Shown: piece by piece, positions 1 to 5,524 of the stretch
Position numbering within the stretch: the stretch's first letter is position 1
Layout: the number at the start of each line of letters is the position of its first letter
Origin: Coriobacteriales bacterium
Lineage (GTDB): Bacteria > Actinomycetota > Coriobacteriia > Coriobacteriales > JAEZZM01
Direction of reading: 5' to 3'
Assembly (NCBI GenBank): GCA_029983705.1
Contig: JASBYZ010000087.1
Span: 1 to 6,217, forward strand
Length of the DNA stretch: 6,217 nt
Notes under the pieces: generated by a model
The model's input: the letters and a program-made list of their open reading frames with translations, nothing else
Told to the model about the DNA's origin: nothing
Database searches by the model: none
Translations under genes and position numbers: made by a program

Positions 1-1
1 C

Positions 2-73
2 TTGATTGTCGGTGGAGGAGCAGTGCCTGCTCTCAAGGGTATGTTTGCCGACAGAAGAAGGATGCTTAAGTAG
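2..73 (+). CDS. C-terminal end of an unidentified protein (partial)
   Basis: Frame 2 is open from the window edge to a TAG stop at 71-73 and gives 23 residues: LIVGGGAVPALKGMFADRR followed by RMLK. The other frame checked, starting at base 1, is rich in Cys, Arg and Ser and looks like noise, whereas this one reads as genuine protein: a hydrophobic, glycine-rich stretch and then a basic tail. A perfect hairpin begins six bases after the stop, which supports this as a real gene end. The hydrophobic-then-basic pattern could be the end of a membrane segment with a cytoplasmic tail, or a nucleotide-binding Gly-rich turn. 23 residues are too few to name a family, so I give no function. Confidence 0.6.
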   Translation: MIVGGGAVPALKGMFADRRRMLK

Positions 74-78
74 CTTCA

Positions 79-112
79 GATAAATCGCTTGCATAAAAAC
101 AAGCGATTTATC
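79..112 (+). terminator. 13-bp perfect hairpin after the upstream gene (probable terminator, no U-tract)
   Basis: GATAAATCGCTTG (79-91) and CAAGCGATTTATC (100-112) are exact reverse complements around an 8-nt loop. The hairpin starts 6 nt after the TAG of the upstream gene and precedes the 5' region of the transporter gene, where a transcription terminator is expected. However, the right arm is followed by AACAAAAATGC and not a run of T, and there is no T-run on the opposite strand either. It could work as a U-less terminator, protect an mRNA 3' end, or bind a protein. Confidence 0.55.
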
Positions 113-127
113 AACAAAAATGCTCCT

Positions 128-157
128 TTTACAGATTTATTCAATTAGTGGTAGATT
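128..157 (+). promoter_or_regulatory. Candidate sigma70-type promoter for the MHS transporter
   Basis: TTTACA (128-133, 5 of 6 matches to TTGACA) and TAGATT (152-157, 4 of 6 matches to TATAAT) are separated by 18 bp. Transcription would start near 163-165, about 60 nt before the ATG. The region is very AT-rich, so other weak matches exist, for example TATAAA at 192-197 with a poor -35. This is the best-spaced pair I found, but it is unproven. Confidence 0.25.
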
Positions 158-161
158 TTCA

Positions 162-174
162 GATAAAATTTATC
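162..174. promoter_or_regulatory. Short palindrome near the predicted transcription start (possible operator)
   Basis: GATAAA (162-167) and TTTATC (169-174) form a 6-bp inverted repeat around a single central A. It would sit on the transcription start of the candidate promoter at 128-157, a common operator position. In AT-rich DNA such a short palindrome can arise by chance, so the call is tentative. Confidence 0.2.
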
Positions 175-209
175 ATTAATTATAGATAGAGTATAAAAAT
201 ATTTAGGTC

Positions 210-216
210 GGTGAAG
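210..216 (+). promoter_or_regulatory. Ribosome binding site that favours the ATG at 223
   Basis: GGTGAAG lies 6 nt before the ATG at 223. An in-frame GTG at 211 overlaps this motif and would have only AGG at 205-207, three bases upstream, as its ribosome binding site. The spacing supports the ATG as the true start. Confidence 0.55.
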
Positions 217-222
217 TATCTA

Positions 223-1542
223 ATGAGCCAAGCTGAAAAAACAGTAGACGCAAAGGATCTGCGCAGAGTTGCTTTTTCCTCCTTCCTAGGAAACTTCATT
301 GAGTGGTTTGATTATGCAAGCTATTCTTACTTTGCAACAATTATCGCACTTGTGTTTATGCCAACAAACAATCCTTCTATTGCATTGCTTGAAACCTTTG
401 GAGTGTTTGCTCTTTCATTTATAATGCGTCCAATAGGAGCGGTTTTTTGGGGAGACTTAGGGGATAGGAAAGGACGCAAATGGGCCTTGATGATCTCTAT
501 CTTAATTATGAGCGGGTCAACCTTTTTAATTGGACTTTTGCCAGGCTATGCAAGCATAGGCATTATGGCACCAATTCTACTTTTACTCTTAAGAATGGCA
601 CAGAGTTTTTCTGCCTCAGGAGAGTATGCAGGAGCTGCAATTTATATTGCAGAGTATGCGCCCCCTAAAAAAAGAGGACTGTATTGTTCTATTGTTCCCG
701 CATCAACGGCAACCGGTCTTTTAGTTGGATCCTTATTTGCTACCGTTATGTATGCAGTATTTGGACACGACTCTGCCTTTGTTGTTGACTGGGGCTGGAG
801 AATTCCATTTTTATTAGCAGGGCCACTTGGACTAGTTGTCCACTACATCCGTGAACATTTGGATGATTCGCCTATTTACAATGAGATGGTTGAAGAGCAA
901 AAAGACTCTAACACCCATCAACCAAAGCACCCAATCAAACTTCTCTTTACTAAAAAGTATAGAAAGATTCTAATGATAAGCTTTGGTGCATGTATGTTAA
1001 ATGCAGTAGGTTTTTATACGGTATTAACCTATCTACCTAACTACCTTATTGATACGGTTAACTACGACTCCACTAAGGCACTCTTTGTTACTACCATTTG
1101 TTTGGTAACCTATATTGCTTTTATCTTCTTCTCTGGACATATCTCAGATACCTTTGGAAGAAAGAAGATGTTAATTGCAGCATGCTTAGGCTTTATAGTA
1201 TTTACTATTCCAGCCTTCTTGCTCCTTAACACCCAAAGCTTTGTAGTAATTTTATTTGTAGAGCTTGTTATGTGTTTGCTGCTTACCTTAAACGACGGCA
1301 CACTTTCAAGCTATCTTACAGAAACCTTCCCAACAGAAGTGCGCTATTCAGGTTTTGCTATGAGCTTTAATTTAGCTAACGCACTCTTTGGTGGTTCAGC
1401 TTCATTTATTGCAATTGGACTTATCCAGCTTACGGGAAACAATCTTGCACCAGCAGGATATATGGTAGTGATATCAATTATCGCCTTAGCTGCCGTGATC
1501 TTATCTCATGAAAATCACGATAAGGACCTCTCACACGTATAG
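223..1542 (+). CDS. ProP-like MFS transporter, metabolite:H+ symporter (MHS) family
   Basis: This is a 439-residue polytopic inner-membrane protein predicted to have 12 membrane segments and to import a small organic solute with protons. Hallmarks are GN-IEWFDY (residues 23-31), the loop 2-3 motif GDLGDRKGRK (77-86), R-MAQ-F---GE in segment 4 (124-134), the EYAP motif (144-147), DWGWRIPF, and a second loop motif GHISDTFGRKK (305-315). From memory, the closest well-known relative is E. coli ProP, an osmolyte (proline/betaine) symporter. The protein ends right after the last membrane segment and lacks ProP's long cytoplasmic coiled-coil tail. Two glycines usual in the segment 4 motif are serines (S128, S132). 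The substrate is therefore open: betaine or proline, or an organic acid as in other MHS members. The ATG at 223 is preferred to a GTG at 211 because of ribosome binding site spacing. It is flanked by hairpins, so probably monocistronic. Confidence 0.85.
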   Translation: MSQAEKTVDAKDLRRVAFSSFLGNFIEWFDYASYSYFATIIALVFMPTNNPSIALLETFGVFALSFIMRPIGAVFWGDLGDRKGRKWALMISILIMSGSTFLIGLLPGYASIGIMAPILLLLLRMAQSFSASGEYAGAAIYIAEYAPPKKRGLYCSIVPASTATGLLVGSLFATVMYAVFGHDSAFVVDWGWRIPFLLAGPLGLVVHYIREHLDDSPIYNEMVEEQKDSNTHQPKHPIKLLFTKKYRKILMISFGACMLNAVGFYTVLTYLPNYLIDTVNYDSTKALFVTTICLVTYIAFIFFSGHISDTFGRKKMLIAACLGFIVFTIPAFLLLNTQSFVVILFVELVMCLLLTLNDGTLSSYLTETFPTEVRYSGFAMSFNLANALFGGSASFIAIGLIQLTGNNLAPAGYMVVISIIALAAVILSHENHDKDLSHV

Positions 1543-1550
1543 TGTTTTGC

Positions 1551-1595
1551 CTTCAAGATAGAGCCTCCTTCCATTAGGAGAGCTCTATCTTGAAG
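1551..1595 (+). terminator. Long two-part hairpin after the transporter gene (probable terminator, no U-tract)
   Basis: CTTCAAGATAGAGC (1551-1564) pairs perfectly over 14 bp with GCTCTATCTTGAAG (1582-1595). Inside it CTCCT (1565-1569) pairs with AGGAG (1576-1580), leaving a 6-nt loop and one bulged A at 1581. It starts 8 nt after the TAG stop. The total is 19 base pairs, so the fold should be very stable. The downstream sequence CATCTTACATA has no run of T. Position strongly suggests termination or 3'-end protection between two unrelated transporter genes. Confidence 0.65.
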
Positions 1596-1607
1596 CATCT
1601 TACATAG

Positions 1608-1634
1608 TTGATATACGATTCTCTATAATATTAT
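1608..1634 (+). promoter_or_regulatory. Candidate promoter region for brnQ
   Basis: An exact TATAAT occurs at 1624-1629 but has no good -35 box at 16-18 bp. An alternative pair is TTGATA (1608-1613) with TATTAT (1629-1634), separated by a short 15-bp spacer. Either would start transcription about 20-25 nt before the brnQ ATG and just upstream of its AAGGA at 1646-1650. The leader is too short for a T-box or other amino-acid riboswitch. Confidence 0.3.
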
Positions 1635-1659
1635 TTAAATTATAAAAGGATACTGACAC

Positions 1660-3018
1660 ATGGAAACAAATCAAGGCACTAAACTGTCTTTGAGCCTGAG
1701 AGAGAATATTTCTATCGGGCTTTTGCTGTTTGGATTATTTTTTGGCGCAGGAAATATTATATTTCCGGTATTTATGGGCCAGCTATCCACAGGAAACTGG
1801 GGATTGTCAAGTATTGGCTTTTTGATAACCGCCATTGGACTTCCACTTTTGGGAGTTGTTTCTTTTTCGCTTTCTAAAAAAGAAACTCTTATTGAGTATG
1901 CTCAAGTAACGGGCAAAGGTTTTGGCCTCTTTTTTGCAATTGCCCTTTATTTGACCATTGGTCCACTCTTTGCGATTCCTCGTACGGCAACCGTTGCCTT
2001 TGAGGTTGGATTTAGCCCCTATGTTGGCGCTAATCCTCAGCTGTTCTTACTCATTTATTCGATAGTATTTTTTGGTCTTGTGCTCATCTTTGCACTCAAA
2101 CCTCAAAAAATACTTGATATCGTAGGTAAATTTCTTGCCCCACTCTTTTTGCTTTTAATATCTATTCTTCTGATAGCTTGCGTAATTAACCCTATGGGAG
2201 ATCCTACTCAGTTTGAAGCCGCAAGCAAATATCAGGGTGCAGCACTGGTAAGTGGTGTACTCGATGGCTATGCAACCATGGATGCACTTGCATCTCTAGC
2301 CTTTGGCATCATTATTGTTCAAAGCATTAGAAACCTTGGGGTCTCTCATGAGAAGGCTATTGCTAAAGAAACCTTTAAGTCTGGCCTTGTTACCCTGGTA
2401 ATTATGGCAGTGCTCTATACAGCACTCACGTATTTAGGAGCTACTTCACTTGGCATCATGCCCCTTCAAGAAAACGGTGGAACGGTTGTTGCCCAGGCGG
2501 CAAACTATCAGCTTGGAAGATTTGGTCAGATACTGCTTGCAGCTGCAATTACAGTTGCCTGTCTTAAGACTGCCATAGGCTTAGTAATCTCAATAGGAGA
2601 GACCTTTGCAAAACAGTTTAGCGCCATCTCTTATAAACTTTGGGCAATTATATTTACCTTGGTAAGTTTTGGAATTGCTAACTTTGGACTTAACACCATC
2701 ATTTCAATTTCAACACCGGTGCTCATGTTTTTATATCCGCTTACTATTGCATTTATGATTATGTGGACCGTGCACCGCTTTATACCTCTTAAAGCCCTTG
2801 CTTTTAAGATTATGATGGCTGTAATGTGTGTGCTTGCCTTCTTTGACTTTTTGGCAGCAACTCCAGATCTTCTTAAAAACACCCCGTCTGTCCAGTCAAT
2901 ACTTGGTTTTGCAACAGATTACTTGCCCCTCTTTGAACTTGGACTTTCCTGGCTTATCCCATTTGTCATTTGCCTTGTTATCGTCTTGATTGGACTGAGA
3001 AAAAAGCAAGAAGCATAA
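1660..3018 (+). CDS. brnQ: Branched-chain amino acid:cation symporter (LIVCS family)
   Basis: This encodes a 452-residue inner-membrane carrier for leucine, isoleucine and valine, driven by Na+ or H+. The family is normally about 430-460 residues, so the gene is full length. The N-terminal signature LFFGAGNIIFP (residues 26-36) followed by MGQ, and the central motif DGYATMDALASLAFG (202-216), are both diagnostic. The protein is almost entirely hydrophobic segments joined by short loops, about 12 in all, and ends in a basic tail GLRKKQEA. AAGGA at 1646-1650, 9 nt before the ATG, supports the start. The gene lies alone between two hairpins and has no adjacent amino-acid biosynthesis gene. The family call is secure; the coupling ion and the preference among the three amino acids cannot be read from sequence. 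Confidence 0.93.
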   Translation: METNQGTKLSLSLRENISIGLLLFGLFFGAGNIIFPVFMGQLSTGNWGLSSIGFLITAIGLPLLGVVSFSLSKKETLIEYAQVTGKGFGLFFAIALYLTIGPLFAIPRTATVAFEVGFSPYVGANPQLFLLIYSIVFFGLVLIFALKPQKILDIVGKFLAPLFLLLISILLIACVINPMGDPTQFEAASKYQGAALVSGVLDGYATMDALASLAFGIIIVQSIRNLGVSHEKAIAKETFKSGLVTLVIMAVLYTALTYLGATSLGIMPLQENGGTVVAQAANYQLGRFGQILLAAAITVACLKTAIGLVISIGETFAKQFSAISYKLWAIIFTLVSFGIANFGLNTIISISTPVLMFLYPLTIAFMIMWTVHRFIPLKALAFKIMMAVMCVLAFFDFLAATPDLLKNTPSVQSILGFATDYLPLFELGLSWLIPFVICLVIVLIGLRKKQEA

Positions 3019-3065
3019 ACTATCGATAATCAATTTTAAGCATACTTGTATCACGCTTTTGTTAT

Positions 3066-3092
3066 GAAATCCCTATACTTTATAGGGATTTC
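3066..3092 (+). terminator. 12-bp perfect hairpin downstream of brnQ (terminator or operator)
   Basis: GAAATCCCTATA (3066-3077) and TATAGGGATTTC (3081-3092) are exact reverse complements with a 3-nt CTT centre. The hairpin begins 47 nt after the brnQ stop. No T-run follows; instead GG and a perfect TATAAT come directly after the right arm. This placement suits either a brnQ terminator or a protein-binding palindrome covering the -35 region of a suf promoter. I cannot tell which. Confidence 0.5.
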
Positions 3093-3106
3093 GGTATAAT
3101 CCCTAT
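3068..3106. repeat. Three copies of a 9-bp element, alternating in orientation
   Basis: AATCCCTAT occurs at 3068-3076 and 3098-3106, and its reverse complement ATAGGGATT at 3082-3090. The outer copies are a direct repeat with a 30-bp offset, close to three helical turns. The middle copy can base-pair with either neighbour: 12 bp with the left, 9 bp with the right across a 7-nt loop. The third copy overlaps the end of the TATAAT box. This is either a multi-site operator or an RNA with two exclusive folds. Confidence 0.6.
3095..3100 (+). promoter_or_regulatory. Candidate -10 box for the suf operon
   Basis: An exact TATAAT lies between the 12-bp palindrome and the third copy of the 9-bp repeat. 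No TTGACA-like box is found 16-18 bp upstream, where the palindrome lies (CCTATA at 3072-3077), so activity might need an activator. Transcription from here would start near 3106-3108 and give a leader of about 115 nt before sufC. The remaining intergenic sequence (to 3222) is AT-rich and shows no clearly better promoter. Confidence 0.3.
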
Positions 3107-3150
3107 TAACTTGTAGTAGTATCTAGAAAAGATATTTAAAATAAGTTATC

Positions 3151-3176
3151 TTTTTATGCTTTTTGGAGCATAAAAA
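3151..3176 (+). repeat. AT-rich 10-bp inverted repeat in the suf leader
   Basis: TTTTTATGCT (3151-3160) and AGCATAAAAA (3167-3176) are perfect reverse complements around TTTTGG. The element lies 47 nt upstream of the sufC ATG. It is not followed by a T-run, so it is a poor terminator for the + strand. It could be a leader hairpin or a regulator-binding site for the suf genes. No match to the IscR or cyanobacterial SufR consensus sites is apparent. Confidence 0.4.
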
Positions 3177-3222
3177 ATTATATATTGCACGTTAACAGTC
3201 AACCATACAAGAGGGAGCAAGT

Positions 3223-3996
3223 ATGACTTGTCTATTACAAGTAAAAGATTTAAATGTGTCTGTCGGTGATAAACAGATTCTCAAAGGTGTAAATCTTTGC
3301 ATAAAACCTGGTGAAGTACATGTGGTTATGGGTCCTAATGGTGCAGGTAAGTCTACACTCGCAAACGCTATTATGGCTCATCCAAAGTACGAGGTTAAAG
3401 GGGGAAGCATAGAGTATAAGGGTGAGGATATCTCTGAGTTAAGCGCTGATGAGAGAGCTCGCAAAGGTATTTTCTTATCCTTTCAAACCCCAATTGAAGT
3501 ACCAGGTATTACAGTAGAGGAGTTTTTGCGCTCAACCAAAGCTCAGGTGAGCGATGAAAAGCTTTCTGTTCTCAAATTTAGAAAATCCTTAAAACCAATC
3601 CTAGAAGAACTTAAGCTTGATGAATCATATCTTGATAGATATTTAAATGTAGGTTTTTCTGGAGGAGAAAAAAAGAAGACTGAAATCCTTCAGATGAAGG
3701 TTTTAGATCCAGACTTTGTCATGCTTGATGAGGCTGACTCTGGTCTTGACGTTGATGCGGTTCGCATTGTGTCAGAGGGCGTTTCAAAGTTTTTAACTGA
3801 GCAAAAATCTTGCTTAATTATTACTCACCACTCAGAGATCCTCTCTTCAATTACCCCTGATTTTGTACACGTAATTATTGACGGAAAGATTGTAAAAGAG
3901 GGAGACGCAAGTCTTGGCCAGAGAATCCAAAAGGATGGATTTGAGTGGATTAGACAAGAGCTTGGACTTAAAGAACCAGTTGCTGAGGAGGAATAA
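3223..3996 (+). CDS. sufC: Fe-S cluster assembly ATPase SufC
   Basis: This 257-residue cytosolic ABC-type ATPase powers the SufBC2D scaffold complex that builds Fe-S clusters. All ABC elements are present: Walker A GPNGAGKST (37-45), Q-loop glutamine in SFQTP (Q88), the SufC-type signature FSGGEKK (145-151), Walker B VMLDE (166-170) with D-loop ADSGLD (171-176), and the H-switch in ITHH (H202). K151, E170, D172 and H202 correspond by a one-residue offset to the functionally important K152, E171, D173 and H203 of E. coli SufC. There are no membrane segments, as expected. The length is close to the usual 245-260. GAGGGAG at 3211-3217 sits 5 nt before the ATG. It is first in a sufC-sufB-sufD operon and separated from sufB by a single base. 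Confidence 0.97.
   Translation: MTCLLQVKDLNVSVGDKQILKGVNLCIKPGEVHVVMGPNGAGKSTLANAIMAHPKYEVKGGSIEYKGEDISELSADERARKGIFLSFQTPIEVPGITVEEFLRSTKAQVSDEKLSVLKFRKSLKPILEELKLDESYLDRYLNVGFSGGEKKKTEILQMKVLDPDFVMLDEADSGLDVDAVRIVSEGVSKFLTEQKSCLIITHHSEILSSITPDFVHVIIDGKIVKEGDASLGQRIQKDGFEWIRQELGLKEPVAEEE
3986..3991 (+). promoter_or_regulatory. Ribosome binding site fixing the sufB GTG start
   Basis: A perfect AGGAGG inside the last sufC codons ends 6 nt before the GTG at 3998. It shows that sufB starts at this GTG. The alternatives are a TTG at 3914, deep inside sufC, and a later ATG at 4148, which has only a weak GAAG/GAG context. Confidence 0.8.
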
Positions 3997-3997
3997 G

Positions 3998-5524
3998 GTG
4001 ATAAGTAGAAATAATACTGCCACCACCTTAAGCACTGAAGAACTCCAGGCTAAGCTTGAGCAAAGAAAGGCTGCTCGTAAGGCCTTTCGTGCTGAGCGCG
4101 CTCGCTTAAGAGAAAAAAGAAAAGCAGAGCGTACTGAAGTTGTTGAGATGCGCCGTGGTGTGTATGACAACAAAAATAAATTTGAATACAGCCTTAAACT
4201 TGAAAACGGTTTAAGTGAAGAGATAGTAAGAGAAATCTCTGAGAGTAAAGGCGAGCCTGAGTGGATGCTCAATAAGCGCCTTGAAGCGTTAGAGATTTTT
4301 AATAAGACTCCTAATCCTACCTGGGGACCTGATTTGTCTGCGGTAGATATGAACCAAATTTCTACCTACATTAGACCTAAAGCTCAACTTGAGTCTGACT
4401 GGAATAGTGTTCCTGATAACATTCGTGACACCTTTAACCAGCTAGGTATTCCTGAGGCTGAGTTAGAGATGTTAAGTGGTGTTGGTGCCCAGTATGACTC
4501 AGAGGTGGTATATCACAACTTAAAGCAGCGCTTTAAAGATATGGGTGTGGTATATACCGACTTTGATACTGCAGTACGAGAGTATCCAGAGATCGTACAA
4601 AAGTATTATGGTAAGTGCATTAATCCTGCTATGCACAGGTATGCAGCACTTCACTATGCAGTTTGGTCTGGTGGATCTTTTGTATACGTTCCTAAAGATG
4701 TCTACGTAGACATCCCACTTCAATCTTACTTTAGACTTAACGCACCAGGAGCAGGCCAGTTTGAGCACACCTTAATTATTCTTGAAGAGGGCGCAGATGC
4801 CCACTTTATTGAGGGCTGCTCGGCACCAAAATACAACACGCTCAATCTACATGCTGGTGCAGTAGAGCTTTTTGTTTCTAAAAACGCACACCTGCGTTAC
4901 TCAACCATCGAAAACTGGTCGAGAAACATGTATAACCTCAACACCAAGCGTGCCATGGTTGATGAGGACGGAAAGATTGAATGGGTTTCAGGCTCATTTG
5001 GTTCAGCAGTATCTATGCTCTATCCTTCTTCTATTTTAAGAGGTGAGGGTGCAAGCTCAGAATTTACTGGTATCACCTTTGCAGGTCAGGACCAATACTT
5101 GGATACTGGTGCTCAGGTAATGCATTATGCTCCTAATACCTACTCATCAATCAACTCTAAGTCAATTTCTAAATCAAATGGAATTGCAATTTATCGTGGT
5201 CTTGTTGATGTTGGAGTTAATGCACATGGCTCTAAATCTACCGTATCTTGTGAATCCTTGATGCTTGATAATGAGTCGAGATCAGATACTATTCCAACCA
5301 TTCGCATTCAAAACGATGATGTTGACTTAGGACATGAGGCAAAGATTGGTCGTATTGACGAGACTGCAATCTTTTACTTGATGAGTCGCGGTATTCCAGA
5401 AGAAGAGGCAAAAGCGATGATTGTTCGCGGCTTTGCAGAGCCTATTGCAAAAGAGCTCCCTATGGAGTACGCCGTTGAGATGAACAATCTAATTACTCTT
5501 GAATTGAAAGGAGCGATTGGTTAG
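3998..5524 (+). CDS. sufB: Fe-S cluster assembly scaffold protein SufB, with basic N-terminal extension
   Basis: This encodes a 508-residue cytosolic scaffold subunit that receives sulfur and assembles the nascent Fe-S cluster with SufC and SufD. The conserved family sequence begins near residue 53 (RGVYD) and runs to the typical end PMEYAVEMNNLI--E--GAIG. Landmarks are the segment around GVGAQYDSEVVYHN, AVWSGGSFVYVPK, EGCSAP (272-277, Cys274), and the C-terminal catalytic region with Cys418 and His446-Glu447. The 28-residue Cys-His spacing equals that between C405 and H433 of E. coli SufB, the proposed sulfur acceptor and cluster ligand region. Usual SufB proteins are about 465-495 residues. 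The extra length here is an N-terminal segment (about 1-50) rich in Arg, Lys, Glu and Ala, predicted helical. Start GTG at 3998 was chosen for its perfect AGGAGG. The last codon is followed directly by the sufD ATG. Confidence 0.96.
   Translation: MISRNNTATTLSTEELQAKLEQRKAARKAFRAERARLREKRKAERTEVVEMRRGVYDNKNKFEYSLKLENGLSEEIVREISESKGEPEWMLNKRLEALEIFNKTPNPTWGPDLSAVDMNQISTYIRPKAQLESDWNSVPDNIRDTFNQLGIPEAELEMLSGVGAQYDSEVVYHNLKQRFKDMGVVYTDFDTAVREYPEIVQKYYGKCINPAMHRYAALHYAVWSGGSFVYVPKDVYVDIPLQSYFRLNAPGAGQFEHTLIILEEGADAHFIEGCSAPKYNTLNLHAGAVELFVSKNAHLRYSTIENWSRNMYNLNTKRAMVDEDGKIEWVSGSFGSAVSMLYPSSILRGEGASSEFTGITFAGQDQYLDTGAQVMHYAPNTYSSINSKSISKSNGIAIYRGLVDVGVNAHGSKSTVSCESLMLDNESRSDTIPTIRIQNDDVDLGHEAKIGRIDETAIFYLMSRGIPEEEAKAMIVRGFAEPIAKELPMEYAVEMNNLITLELKGAIG

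Noticed and set aside
211..222. GTG at 211 as start of the MFS transporter
   Set aside because: The GTG overlaps the GGTGAAG that is correctly spaced for the ATG at 223; its own upstream AGG is only 3 nt away.
480..668. Short + strand open frame in another phase of the MFS gene
   Set aside because: Cys/Arg-rich product with no ribosome binding site logic; the main frame has clear MFS motifs.
1110..1301. Minus-strand open frame inside the MFS gene
   Set aside because: It lies wholly within a well-supported membrane protein gene, and the product has no family features.
1543..1659. Possible T-box or amino-acid riboswitch ahead of brnQ
   Set aside because: Only 117 bases are available, and the hairpin present is attached to the end of the upstream gene. 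No T-box motif (such as TGGNACC) is seen and the predicted leader is about 20 nt.
2631..2882. Minus-strand open frame inside brnQ
   Set aside because: It lies fully antisense to a conserved transporter, with no recognisable domain.
3042..3051. ATAC-TT-GTAT mini-palindrome after brnQ
   Set aside because: Only 4-bp arms; expected by chance in this sequence.
3914..3997. Upstream TTG start giving SufB 28 more residues
   Set aside because: This stretch lies inside sufC in another frame, and the perfect AGGAGG 6 nt before the GTG at 3998 marks the real start.
3847..4272. 141-codon open frame on the minus strand
   Set aside because: It overlaps the end of sufC and the start of sufB antisense. Its product is Ser/Leu-rich without a recognisable domain, as expected for the mirror of a Lys/Arg/Glu-rich coding segment.
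4520..4768. Minus-strand open frame inside sufB
   Set aside because: Antisense to conserved SufB core sequence with no recognisable domain.
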